Origin: Bacteroidales bacterium
GTDB lineage: Bacteria > Bacteroidota > Bacteroidia > Bacteroidales > UBA932
Direction of reading: 5' to 3'
DNA length: 64,000 nucleotides
NCBI GenBank assembly: GCA_009774765.1
Contig: VSOK01000005.1
Span: 1-64,000 of the forward strand
In this document: piece by piece, positions 17,038 to 26,572 of the stretch
How the letters are laid out: each line of letters starts with the position of its first letter
How positions within the stretch are numbered: position 1 is the first letter of the stretch
Translations under genes and position numbers: made by a program
Notes under the pieces: model-generated
Databases searched by the model: none
What the model was told of the DNA's origin: nothing
Seen by the model: the letters and a program-made list of their open reading frames with translations, nothing else

Positions 17038-19764
17038 ATGGGAGACAACAAAAAAAGAGTCTACTGCTTCGGCGGCAAGACTGCAGAGGGCGATGGCACT
17101 ATGCGCGAACTTCTCGGAGGAAAAGGCGCGAACCTCGCTGAAATGTGCAAACTCAATATTCCTGTACCGGCAGGATTCACCATCACAACAGAGTGCTGTA
17201 CAGAATATTACACTCTTGGCGGCGGTTACACTGACGGACTGAAGGAAGAAGTTGCAAAAGCATTGAAGGCGACGGAGGCCATAATGGGCATGACATTCGG
17301 AGACCCTAAAAATCCTCTTCTTGTAAGCTGCCGTTCAGGTGCAAGGAGCTCAATGCCTGGTATGATGGATACCATCCTCAACATCGGTCTCTGCTCTGCT
17401 ACTATCCCGGGAATGATTGAAAAGACACAGAACCCGCGTTTTGTATATGACGCATACCGCCGTCTGATCATGATGTACTCAGATGTCGTTATGGAAAAGG
17501 CAGAAGGCATCGAGCCTGCAGACGGTCAGGGTATCCGCCAGCAGCTTGACAGGATGATGGAAGAGCTGAAGAACGCAAAAGGATATGCTTCCGATACAGA
17601 TATTACAGCTGAAGAGCTCAAAGACCTTTGCGACAAGTTCAAGGCAAGGGTAAAAGAAGTTCTCGGTGTTGATTTCCCTGATTCTGCAGAAGCACAGCTC
17701 TGGGGTTCAATCGGAGGAGTGTTCAAGTCATGGAACGGAAAGAGAGCAATAGCATACCGTAAGATCGAGGGCATTCCTGACGACTGGGGTACAGCAGTGA
17801 ACGTACAGTCTATGGTATTCGGAAATATGGGTGCGACATCGGCTACAGGTGTGGCATTCTCAAGAAACCCGGCAAACGGTGACAACAAATTCTACGGAGA
17901 GTGGCTTATCAACGCACAGGGAGAGGATGTCGTTGCAGGTATCCGTACCCCTAACCCGCTCAACGAGTCTACCAAGAACCCTCACAACCAGCATCTCCAG
18001 TCACTCGAGACTGCTATGCCGGAGGTTTACAAGGAGCTTGACGGTATCCGCCTTCACCTTGAGGACCATTTCCGCGATATGCAGGACATCGAGTTCACCA
18101 TACAGGACGGAAAGCTCTGGATGCTCCAGTGCCGCATAGGAAAGAGAACAGGTATCGCAGCCCTCAATATGGCTATGGATATGCTTGAGGAAGGTATGAT
18201 CGACGAAAAGACAGCGGTAATGCGTGTGTCTCCGTCACAGCTTGACGAGATCCTTCACCCTATCCTCGACCCCGCTTCAGAGAAAAAGGCCAAAGTGGTC
18301 GCAAACGGTCTCCCTGCATCTCCAGGCGGAGCGGTCGGCGTAATCGCCTTCACTTCAGAGGCTGCTATGGAAGCCAACGAAAAGGGCATCAAAACTATCC
18401 TCGTACGTGAAGAGACTTCTCCTGAGGATGTGGAAGGAATGCGCGCCTGCGCAGGTATCCTTACCCAGAGAGGCGGTATGACTTCACACGCGGCACTTGT
18501 AGCGCGCGGATGGGGAAAATGCTGTATCGTAGGATGCGAGGCTATGCACATCGACCTTGAGAACAAGGTCATCAGATTCAAAGGCAGCAACAAGGAATAT
18601 CACGAAGGAGACGTGCTTTCACTCAACGGAGCAAAAGGATATGTATATGATGTCAAGATCGATACAATGGACGCTTCCGACAATCCACGTTTCGTGAAAT
18701 TCATGGATATCGTCGACAAGTTCCGTACTCTCGGAGTCCGCACCAACGCGGATACACCGGAAGATGCAGCACGTGCAATCAGCTTCGGAGCTGAGGGTAT
18801 CGGCCTGTTCCGTATCGAGCACATGTTCTACGGAATGAACTCGGAGACTCCGCTTGCAAAGCTGCGCAAGATGATCCTTTCAAAGACTGACGAGGAAAGG
18901 AAAGCTGCTCTTGCAGAACTTGAACCATATATCAAAGCCGCTGTCAAAGGCACTATGAAAGTAATGGACGGCAAGCCGGTGACATTCCGTCTCCTCGACC
19001 CGCCTCTCCACGAGTTCGTTCCTCAGTCACACGACAAGAGAGAGGAGCTTGCAAACGAGCTTGGCATCAGCGAGGGCGAGATCGAGAAGAGGGGCGAATC
19101 CCTCCACGAGGTCAACCCTATGATGGGACACCGCGGAGTACGTCTCCACATCACATATCCTATGATTTCAGAAACCCAGTTCAGGGCAATCTTCACAGCC
19201 GCAGCTGAACTCAAGGAAGAGGGACTGAACCCTATGCCTGAAATCATGATTCCTGTGACAATCTCCGAGAGGGAGCTCCGTTTTCAGAAAGCTATCTGCG
19301 AGAAAGTACGTGCAGAGGTAGAGGCAGCGAAGAACACTTCAATCGACTACAAGTTCGGCACAATGATCGAGATCCCTCGTGCAGCCCTCACAGCTGACAG
19401 GATGGCAAGGACGGCAGAGTTCTTCTCATTCGGTACGAACGACTTGACCCAGATGACATTCGGATTCTCACGTGACGACGTAGGAACCTTTATGGGCGAC
19501 TACCTCGGCAACAAGATTCTCGATGCCGATCCGTTCAAGACTCTCGACACCAAGTCTGTCGGCAAGCTCGTGAACCGTGCCGTACAGGACGGACGTTCAG
19601 TGAAAGAGAATCTGAAATGCGGTATCTGCGGAGAGCACGGCGGTGACCCTGCTTCAGTGGAATTCTGCTACAAGATCGGACTCAACTACGTGTCATGTTC
19701 ACCGTTCCGCGTTCCTATCGCACGTCTTGCTGCGGCGCAGGCTGCAATCAAAGCTGCAAAATAG
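17038..19764 (+). CDS. ppdK: Pyruvate, phosphate dikinase
   Basis: 908 residues, the usual length. The N-terminal ATP-grasp domain has FGGKTAEGDGTMRELLGGKG and SCRSGARSSMPGMMDTILN. The swivelling phosphohistidine domain has GGMTSHAALVARGWGKCCI, with catalytic His-484. The C-terminal PEP/pyruvate barrel has FRIEHMFYG, MGHRGVRL, FSFGTNDLTQMTFG and CGICGEHGGDP, with catalytic Cys-864. It interconverts PEP and pyruvate using pyrophosphate and AMP, a key glycolytic step in anaerobic Bacteroidota. It sits alone with a 119-bp AT-rich leader and paired hairpins downstream. Confidence 0.97.
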   Translation: MGDNKKRVYCFGGKTAEGDGTMRELLGGKGANLAEMCKLNIPVPAGFTITTECCTEYYTLGGGYTDGLKEEVAKALKATEAIMGMTFGDPKNPLLVSCRSGARSSMPGMMDTILNIGLCSATIPGMIEKTQNPRFVYDAYRRLIMMYSDVVMEKAEGIEPADGQGIRQQLDRMMEELKNAKGYASDTDITAEELKDLCDKFKARVKEVLGVDFPDSAEAQLWGSIGGVFKSWNGKRAIAYRKIEGIPDDWGTAVNVQSMVFGNMGATSATGVAFSRNPANGDNKFYGEWLINAQGEDVVAGIRTPNPLNESTKNPHNQHLQSLETAMPEVYKELDGIRLHLEDHFRDMQDIEFTIQDGKLWMLQCRIGKRTGIAALNMAMDMLEEGMIDEKTAVMRVSPSQLDEILHPILDPASEKKAKVVANGLPASPGGAVGVIAFTSEAAMEANEKGIKTILVREETSPEDVEGMRACAGILTQRGGMTSHAALVARGWGKCCIVGCEAMHIDLENKVIRFKGSNKEYHEGDVLSLNGAKGYVYDVKIDTMDASDNPRFVKFMDIVDKFRTLGVRTNADTPEDAARAISFGAEGIGLFRIEHMFYGMNSETPLAKLRKMILSKTDEERKAALAELEPYIKAAVKGTMKVMDGKPVTFRLLDPPLHEFVPQSHDKREELANELGISEGEIEKRGESLHEVNPMMGHRGVRLHITYPMISETQFRAIFTAAAELKEEGLNPMPEIMIPVTISERELRFQKAICEKVRAEVEAAKNTSIDYKFGTMIEIPRAALTADRMARTAEFFSFGTNDLTQMTFGFSRDDVGTFMGDYLGNKILDADPFKTLDTKSVGKLVNRAVQDGRSVKENLKCGICGEHGGDPASVEFCYKIGLNYVSCSPFRVPIARLAAAQAAIKAAK

Positions 19765-19791
19765 TTCGGCGGTACTGACAAGAATATAATG

Positions 19792-19856
19792 CCCGCACAC
19801 TGTGCGGGATTTCACAAATGATAAAAAGGATCTGCTCTCCGGAGCGGATCTTTTTT
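19792..19856 (+). terminator. Tandem hairpins terminating ppdK
   Basis: CCCGCAC/GTGCGGG (19792-19808) with a 3-nt loop is followed by a 15-bp stem with two G-U pairs (19823-19837 with 19842-19856) whose 3' side is a T6 run. The second is the likely Rho-independent terminator. Confidence 0.8.
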
Positions 19857-19949
19857 ATTTTACCAGAATGCTTACAGGACCAGCCTGAAAGTATGAAACT
19901 ATTCTGCAATTTCCATTGAGTAGAAAACACGTTTCACCCGTACTATATG

Positions 19950-19957
19950 TACATTTG
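19950..19957 (+). promoter_or_regulatory. -7 box upstream of the FecR-SusC operon
   Basis: TACATTTG matches TAnnTTTG, 30 bp before the fecR ATG. There is no convincing -33 TTTG. In this operon an ECF-sigma promoter is equally possible, and I cannot tell which is used. Confidence 0.4.
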
Positions 19958-19986
19958 ATTTTACAGAACAGATTTTCGGAAATTGT

Positions 19987-21000
19987 ATGAAATTCATTGA
20001 TACGGAAATAATGGAGATGTATCTCCAGGGAAAGGCAGACGAGGAGGAAAAGAACAAGGTAATGACGTGGCTTATGCTCAATCTTAAATCGCCATACGCC
20101 GACAAAGAATTTGAGGAACTTCTCGAAAAAGTACCGGCTGTCACTGACGATGAGAGAAAAGAAAGGGTCAGTTCACGCCTTATGACATTCATAGCAGCTG
20201 ACAGGAAGCACAGTCCATACAACGGAAGACGCCGGACAAGGAAAAACCTTTTCCTGTACACCTCAATCGCCGCAATGTCAATCGCGGTCGCGATCATGAC
20301 CTTTGCCCTTTGGGACATCTACAAGGATATTGACCGGACAGTCGCCTGGACTGATGTAAAAGCCGACTATGGAGAGGTCAAAGAGCTTATACTGCCGGAC
20401 GGTTCGCATATATGGCTGCACAACGACACAAGGGTAACCTATCCTGACGCATTTTCCGGAAGGCATAGGCAGATATTCGTCTCCGGTGAGATATATGCCG
20501 TAATAGAAGCAGACAGAAGACACCCGTTCATCGTATCGTCAGACAATGTCAACGTAATAGTAAAGGGAACCACATTCAATATGAAGTCATATCCCGAAAT
20601 GAAAAATGCCGAATTGACCCTTGTGGAAGGCAAGGTGGCTATGGAATATGTCACTTCAAGGGGGAAATCCGGCCTGGAAGTACAGCCGGGCGAGACAGTG
20701 TCCGTGAACCTCAAGGACGGAAGCATCAGCAAATTCGTATGCGACCGCAGCGACTATGTCAGCTGGAAAGACCGCAGGGCGATATATTTCAATGACAAGC
20801 CCCTGTCTGAAATAGCCTCAGAACTTGAACGTGAATTCGGAGTCAGAATCATAATTGAGGACAAAGTCCTGGCATCGACACGCCATTTCGCATCGTTCGT
20901 CAATGATGAATCCGTCGTTGACATCCTGAAGGCACTTTGTACCGAACCTGGTATAGAAATATCTGAAAAAGATTCAACAATCCACATCAACAACTATTAA
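19987..21000 (+). CDS. FecR-family anti-sigma factor / transmembrane signal transducer
   Basis: 337 residues. The cytoplasmic N-terminal part is helical (residues 1-80) with MKFIDTEIMEMYLQGKADEEE. One membrane helix follows at about 87-109, then the periplasmic FecR domain (DYGEVKELILPDGSHIWLHNDT, FSGRHRQIFVSGEIYAVIEAD, VIVKGTTFNMKSY), and a C-terminal DUF4974-like segment (ISWKDRRAIYFNDKPLSEIASELEREF pattern). In the family it senses the N-terminal signalling domain of a SusC-type transporter and controls an ECF sigma factor. SusC follows after 11 bp; the sigma gene is about 9.5 kb downstream in the same operon. Confidence 0.92.
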   Translation: MKFIDTEIMEMYLQGKADEEEKNKVMTWLMLNLKSPYADKEFEELLEKVPAVTDDERKERVSSRLMTFIAADRKHSPYNGRRRTRKNLFLYTSIAAMSIAVAIMTFALWDIYKDIDRTVAWTDVKADYGEVKELILPDGSHIWLHNDTRVTYPDAFSGRHRQIFVSGEIYAVIEADRRHPFIVSSDNVNVIVKGTTFNMKSYPEMKNAELTLVEGKVAMEYVTSRGKSGLEVQPGETVSVNLKDGSISKFVCDRSDYVSWKDRRAIYFNDKPLSEIASELEREFGVRIIIEDKVLASTRHFASFVNDESVVDILKALCTEPGIEISEKDSTIHINNY

Positions 21001-21011
21001 CCAATCAATCT

Positions 21012-24000
21012 ATGTTCAAGAACCTTTTATTGACAACATTCCGGCATATCATCCTTGCCGTCGCTCTGGCCTTTGTGCCATTGGCGGTTTCAGCGCAGGA
21101 GATAGATATGTCCCTGGAGAGAACCAGCGTGCGCAAAGCCGTGGAATATCTCCAGAGGGAATACAACTATTCCATCAGCGTGCGGACGGATGAAGTCGAC
21201 ATCGACCGCGTGGTGACGGTAAAAGCCCAAAGGGCCGCTCTGACAGAAGTCCTTGACCAGATTTTTGCCGGTCAGGCTGTCGAGTATGTCATCAACGGCA
21301 AATCCGTATCCGTAAAGGCACGAAAAGCCACTGTCCCGACACAGGAATCCGGTCCACGGATAATACGGGGCAAAATATACGATGATGAATCCACCCCCCT
21401 CGCCGGAGCAGGCATAGTGGAGAAAGGGACGGCCAACGGTACTGTAGCCGACGCGGACGGCAGCTGGTCAATCCGTCTGACGAAAGATGACGCGATACTG
21501 CAGTTCTCATTCTTCGGATTCGCCGACCAGGAAATCGCCGTAGGCAAGTCGGATGAAATAAACGTAAAGATGACTGCACAGAGCCTTTCCCTTGACGATG
21601 TGCTTGTGGTCGGATACGGTACGATGACAAGACGCGACATAACATCAGCCATCGGATCGTTCAAGCCCAAGCCGTCGGAACGCAGGGATGTCCTGTCCGT
21701 CGACCAGCTTCTACAGGGACGTGTGGCCGGTGTGAACATATCCACCGCCTCCGGAGTGCCAGGATCAGTCGGACGTGTAAGCATCAGGGGCATAGGCTCC
21801 CTGAATGCGGGCAATGAGCCTCTTTATGTGATAGACGGAATCCCTATAGCGACGACTTCCGGAGACACCGGAGCCTGGAGCAATGGAGAATCAATGAGCG
21901 GACTCGCTTCGATCAACCCTTCTGACATCGAGTCCGTGGAAGTCCTCAAAGACGCGGCCTCAGCAGCGATATACGGCTCCCGTGCGACCAACGGAGTCAT
22001 CATCATAACCACAAAGTCCGGACGGAAAGGTGCTCCCAAAGTATCAGTAGACGCCAATCTGAGTATGGGATACCAGCCGAGGACAGACAAACTCGAGCTT
22101 GCTTCCGGAGACCTTCTCATCGAAGTTTTCAACGAAGGAATTGACAATTACAACAGACAGAACAACGCCAATGTCGAGCGGTACATAAACCCGATGTCCG
22201 GCAAACCGGCATACGACTGGCTCGGCACAGTGCTGAGAAAAGCCTGGTCACACAATATATCCGCATCCGTATCCGGAGGAACGGACAATGTCAGATATTA
22301 TGTCTCAGGCACCTATAAACATACCGAAGGAACCGCCGTAGACAATCAGATGAACCAGTACAGCCTGAAGTCGACCGTGTCCGGCAAAATCAAAAGATGG
22401 CTTTCATTCGGAGTCAACACGATGCTCAGCTACAACCATAATGACCGCGTAGGCTCAGGATATTCCGGACTCAATGTAATAAAGGCAGCCGTGGAACAGT
22501 ATCCGTGGGACGAGCCGTTCCTCCCGAGCGGGGACTGGGCGACTTCGCGCAACGTCCTCGTAAACAACAACCCTCTCCAGGCAATCAAGGAATCCGACAT
22601 CTGGATCAAGACGTACAGGGCCATAAGTTCCGCATATCTCGAATTTCATATTATCCCGGGACTCAATTTCAAGACAAATGCCGGAGAGGATTTCCAGAGC
22701 ATAGAGGAGCACGTATATTTCTCCTCAAAACATCAGTCCGGTGCACCTTCCCAGGACAATCCTATGGGAGGACGTCTTACAGACAGCCGTGTAAACAGGG
22801 TTTCAGTCCTCTGGGACAATACTCTAAGCTATGACAAATCTTTCGGTTTCGGGCTTAACCTCGGTGCCATGCTCGGACATTCGGTGCAGATATATGAATC
22901 TTCTTCCGCTGCACAGACCGGTCTCGGCTTCCCTTCATCATCATTTGATGTGAACTCTGTAGCGGCATCCGTGACAAACGTTACATCAGGGAAAAGTTCA
23001 TACGCACTGCAGTCGTTTTTCGGAAGGCTGAACCTCAACTACAGAAACCGCTATGTCGGCACTGTGACGGTACGCGCAGACGGCTCTTCAAAATTCGCCC
23101 CTGAGCACAGATGGGGATATTTCCCTTCAGCCAGCATCGGATGGAACATCAACGAAGAGAACTGGTGGAAGAACAAAGCCATTACCCTGAAGCTGCGCGC
23201 AAGCATCGGAGCCACAGGAAACCAGGGAGGTATCGGTTCGTACGCATACCAAGCCCTCGCCTCCGGAGGAATCAATTATGGAGGCGAGAACGGACTCGGA
23301 CTTACCACAGCCGGAAACCGTGACCTCAAATGGGAGGTCGCCACACAGACAAATATCGGAGTCGACGCAAGTTTCTGGCGAGGTGCCCTGTCCGCTTCAG
23401 TAGACATTTTCAACAAAGACACGGACAACCTCCTGTACAACAAGCCGACTATGATCACCACAGGATATACCACCCAGCTGTGCAACATCGGCTCCATGAA
23501 CAACAAAGGCATAGAGATTTCGCTTGCAGCAAATGCCGGAAAGAACAACTTCCGCTGGCACAGCGACTTCAATATTTCATTCATACGCAACAAGCTGACA
23601 AAGCTGCTTGACAACGAGGAGATAATCACCCCGAGCAGTTTCCACGGGCTTCAGGTGGGCAAGGAAGTCGGGAGCTTCTATATGATAAAGATGCTCGGAA
23701 TATACCAGACGGACGAAGAGGTCCCGGAATATCTCTACAAGAACGAAGGCGTCCGTGCCGGAGATGTCATCTATGAGGACTTCAACAAAGACGGTAAAAT
23801 CAATTCCGAAGACCGCCAGTTCACAGGTTCGGCAAACCCGAAATTCTCAGGAGGGTTCAACAACACATTCTCATACAAGGGAATTGAGCTTTCCGTATTC
23901 CTTACATATTCCTACGGGCAGAAAATATATCAGTACTGGACCGGAGGTCTCCGTATGGGACAGGGTACCTGGCCGCAGCTCAGGTCAGTATGTGAAAGCC

Positions 24001-24341
24001 GCTGGACCGGACCGGGGACATCAGACACGCATCCCCGTGCAATCCACGGACACGCCTGGAACAGCACCAAATTCGTAAACACCAGATTCCTGCACGACGC
24101 TTCGTACATCAGGCTCAGAAGTCTTACCCTCGGGTACAATCTTCCGGCAAGAATACTCAAAAAGGCAAAGATAGACGCTCTCAGAGTGTATTTCCAGGCG
24201 GACAACCTGTTTGTAATCACCAAATGGCCTTATCTTGACCCTGAGGTCTCCGTCAGCAACAATGCCGTAACATACGGTTATGACTGGCTCAATCCGGGAC
24301 AGCCAAGGACATTCACACTCGGTTTCAACATCAAATTCTAG
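21012..24341 (+). CDS. SusC/RagA-type TonB-dependent transporter with signalling domain
   Basis: 1109 residues. A signal peptide (about 1-29, ending VSAQ) is followed by an STN signalling domain (about 32-100: VRKAVEYLQREYNYSISV, VTVKAQRAALTEVLDQIF), a carboxypeptidase-regulatory-like domain (about 118-190), a plug with SIRGIGSLNAGNEPLYVIDG and AIYGSRATNGVIIITTK, and a 22-strand-type barrel ending GFNIKF. The STN domain is the feature that lets such porins signal to FecR. It imports oligosaccharides together with the SusD partner encoded next. Confidence 0.96.
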   Translation: MFKNLLLTTFRHIILAVALAFVPLAVSAQEIDMSLERTSVRKAVEYLQREYNYSISVRTDEVDIDRVVTVKAQRAALTEVLDQIFAGQAVEYVINGKSVSVKARKATVPTQESGPRIIRGKIYDDESTPLAGAGIVEKGTANGTVADADGSWSIRLTKDDAILQFSFFGFADQEIAVGKSDEINVKMTAQSLSLDDVLVVGYGTMTRRDITSAIGSFKPKPSERRDVLSVDQLLQGRVAGVNISTASGVPGSVGRVSIRGIGSLNAGNEPLYVIDGIPIATTSGDTGAWSNGESMSGLASINPSDIESVEVLKDAASAAIYGSRATNGVIIITTKSGRKGAPKVSVDANLSMGYQPRTDKLELASGDLLIEVFNEGIDNYNRQNNANVERYINPMSGKPAYDWLGTVLRKAWSHNISASVSGGTDNVRYYVSGTYKHTEGTAVDNQMNQYSLKSTVSGKIKRWLSFGVNTMLSYNHNDRVGSGYSGLNVIKAAVEQYPWDEPFLPSGDWATSRNVLVNNNPLQAIKESDIWIKTYRAISSAYLEFHIIPGLNFKTNAGEDFQSIEEHVYFSSKHQSGAPSQDNPMGGRLTDSRVNRVSVLWDNTLSYDKSFGFGLNLGAMLGHSVQIYESSSAAQTGLGFPSSSFDVNSVAASVTNVTSGKSSYALQSFFGRLNLNYRNRYVGTVTVRADGSSKFAPEHRWGYFPSASIGWNINEENWWKNKAITLKLRASIGATGNQGGIGSYAYQALASGGINYGGENGLGLTTAGNRDLKWEVATQTNIGVDASFWRGALSASVDIFNKDTDNLLYNKPTMITTGYTTQLCNIGSMNNKGIEISLAANAGKNNFRWHSDFNISFIRNKLTKLLDNEEIITPSSFHGLQVGKEVGSFYMIKMLGIYQTDEEVPEYLYKNEGVRAGDVIYEDFNKDGKINSEDRQFTGSANPKFSGGFNNTFSYKGIELSVFLTYSYGQKIYQYWTGGLRMGQGTWPQLRSVCESRWTGPGTSDTHPRAIHGHAWNSTKFVNTRFLHDASYIRLRSLTLGYNLPARILKKAKIDALRVYFQADNLFVITKWPYLDPEVSVSNNAVTYGYDWLNPGQPRTFTLGFNIKF

Positions 24342-24347
24342 CACATA

Positions 24348-25619
24348 ATGAAAAAGATAATATACATATTGCTCGCATCTGCCGTAATCGTGCTGAACGG
24401 CACATCCTGCGACGTGCTGGACCGCTATCCGCACAATGCGGTATCACGCGACAACCTGTCGGACGAAGACCTTGAGCTGCTGTTTACAGGTCTATACTGC
24501 TATTCACAGTACAAGCCGACATTCACAGGATATTTCCAGAATGACATGGCCGGAGGAGATTTCACACGAGGCGGAGGATCGTCATACGCCACCCCACAGC
24601 TGTGGATAAAAGACTGCATACTTCCAAGCAACGGATGGTCTGTCACCCCGTGGGTAGGCTACTATTCCTGGCTGTATCAGGTAAATGAATTCATATATGC
24701 CGCCGGGAAAGCCCAGCAGACAGCAGAGATGACAGAAATGCTTGGAGTGGCATACTACTTCCGCGGGCTCATATACTATAACCTTACCTCAAAATACAGG
24801 AACGTACAGATTCTGCGTCAGGCTACAAACGAAAAGATTGCCAACTCCCCTGAAGCCGAATGCTGGGCTTTCTGTGAGGAGAACCTTGAGCTTGCAATAA
24901 GGATGTGCCCGAAATTCACATCCAAGAACTATGTGTCACAGCAGGCTGCAAAAGCCCTTATGGCCAGAGTAAAGCTGGGGCAGGGAAAGAAATCGGAGGC
25001 GGCGGCATTTGCAGAGGAGGTCATATCAGACCCGGCATTCAGCCTCTCCGACTTCAGTCTTATTTTCCGCGGTGAGACAAATGCGGAGGAAATCTTCACA
25101 TATTCCAACGACATTGAAGAAAACGGAATCAATTTCGCCCGTGAGTTCTATCAGCCTGCCACCACATACGTGCCTACACGTGAAGTCATCAGCCTGTTTG
25201 TGCCTGCGGACAAAAGGATGAACATCTCGATTATGGCCGACGGGAACGAAACCGTTCTCAACAAATACAACAACTACGCTTCCACCAATCCCATTCCCGT
25301 GAGCAGGCTTGCAGAGATGTATCTGATCTCAGCGGAGTGCAGCGGACTGAAGAGCGGAGGCCTTGAACGCCTCAACCAGCTGAGGGCCCAAAGAGGGCTT
25401 CCTGCCGTATCACCCAAGACCGAGGAAGAACTTCTCGATGCGGTACTTGCGGAAAGACGCCTCGAATTTCTGGGAGAAGGATTCAGATGGTTTGACCTTG
25501 TACGCACAGGAAAACTCGTCACCACTTTGGGAATGGAGGAGAAATACACGGTCTTCCCTATCCCCCAGGCACAGATTGACCTGAATTCCAGACTTGAACA
25601 GAATGATTTGTGGAAATAA
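24348..25619 (+). CDS. SusD/RagB-type outer-membrane lipoprotein
   Basis: 423 residues, somewhat short for the family (often 500 or more). Lipobox cysteine at 21 (VLNGTSC), then DVLDRYPHNAVS. TPR-like helices follow (YYFRGLIYYNLTSKYRNV; QQAAKALMARVKL). The C-terminal conserved block has RLAEMYLISAEC, LNQLRAQRGLP, LDAVLAERRLEFLGEGFRWFDLVRTG and a final FPIPQAQIDLN. It caps SusC and binds the glycan at the cell surface. It starts 6 bp after SusC. Confidence 0.95.
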   Translation: MKKIIYILLASAVIVLNGTSCDVLDRYPHNAVSRDNLSDEDLELLFTGLYCYSQYKPTFTGYFQNDMAGGDFTRGGGSSYATPQLWIKDCILPSNGWSVTPWVGYYSWLYQVNEFIYAAGKAQQTAEMTEMLGVAYYFRGLIYYNLTSKYRNVQILRQATNEKIANSPEAECWAFCEENLELAIRMCPKFTSKNYVSQQAAKALMARVKLGQGKKSEAAAFAEEVISDPAFSLSDFSLIFRGETNAEEIFTYSNDIEENGINFAREFYQPATTYVPTREVISLFVPADKRMNISIMADGNETVLNKYNNYASTNPIPVSRLAEMYLISAECSGLKSGGLERLNQLRAQRGLPAVSPKTEEELLDAVLAERRLEFLGEGFRWFDLVRTGKLVTTLGMEEKYTVFPIPQAQIDLNSRLEQNDLWK

Positions 25620-25631
25620 AATGATTTCAAG

Positions 25632-26570
25632 ATGAAAGCAAAATCTATAATATACGCCGCCTCATTTCTTTTTGCCGGACTCGTGTCCTGTGAAAAGCAG
25701 CAGGCAGATGTGCCGTACGTCCCTACAACTCCTGTCGGCAAACTCCTTCTTGAGGAATGCCCGGAAGTGGCACGCATATTCAGGGACACCACTTTCCTGG
25801 TGGCTGTCGGTGTCGAAGAGACAGACCTGCATATCCAGACAAATGACGGATATGTCAATCAGGTATATATAATCAAAGCAGACACCAAAGTCCCTGGAGT
25901 AAGGATGGCTGTGTCTATGCCGAACAACAGCAACAACATTTCCGGAGGATGGAACAGGCAGACTCTCACTGATATGGCAACCAGGATGGATGCTCCGGGA
26001 GCAAGGGTCGCGGCTATGATAAACGGTGACTTCTGGCAGATGAGCGCACCGATCAATCCGCGCGGTCCGGTACACCGCGGAGGAACAATCCTTTCGGACA
26101 GGTGGGATTTCAGCGAATCCGTGCCTCAGCAGGCTCTAAGCTTTGTCGGAGTGCTGGATGACGGATCCATGATGATTGCGGACAGGTCAAGATATGACGA
26201 ATACAAGCACAGGCTCCGTGAATGCACCGGAGCCGGAGTGCTGATGCTGAGCAACGGTGTATGGCAGGGTACGGCATATACAGCGAGAGACCCGCGGGCC
26301 GCAATCGGGCATACCGGCGACGGGACCGTATATCTTCTTGTCTGTGACGGAAGAAAGACATTCGGAGCAGCAGGCATGACCTACAAGGAAATGGGATATA
26401 TATTCCAGACTCTCGGATGTACGGAAGCCGCCAACCTTGACGGAGGCGGCTCGGCCCAGATGCTCATACGCCATCCGGTAGCGGATGTTTATCAGATCAG
26501 GAACCGCCCTGCCGACGGGACAGAAAGACCTGTGATCAACGGCTGGACAGCAATAGTGGAGGAACCGTAA
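25632..26570 (+). CDS. Phosphodiester glycosidase family lipoprotein (NAGPA/DUF2233), copy 1
   Basis: 312 residues, lipoprotein (Cys-20 after AGLVS). The catalytic fold shows its conserved blocks in order: AAMINGDFW, NPRGPVHR, RDPRAAIGHTGDGTVYLLVCDGR, NLDGGGSAQM and RPVINGWT. The family includes the mammalian uncovering enzyme that removes GlcNAc from GlcNAc-1-phosphate-6-mannose, and bacterial enzymes for other sugar phosphodiesters. The setting after SusCD suggests it trims a phosphodiester-linked glycan at the cell surface. The next gene is a paralogue 2 bp downstream. Confidence 0.9.
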   Translation: MKAKSIIYAASFLFAGLVSCEKQQADVPYVPTTPVGKLLLEECPEVARIFRDTTFLVAVGVEETDLHIQTNDGYVNQVYIIKADTKVPGVRMAVSMPNNSNNISGGWNRQTLTDMATRMDAPGARVAAMINGDFWQMSAPINPRGPVHRGGTILSDRWDFSESVPQQALSFVGVLDDGSMMIADRSRYDEYKHRLRECTGAGVLMLSNGVWQGTAYTARDPRAAIGHTGDGTVYLLVCDGRKTFGAAGMTYKEMGYIFQTLGCTEAANLDGGGSAQMLIRHPVADVYQIRNRPADGTERPVINGWTAIVEEP

Positions 26571-26572
26571 CC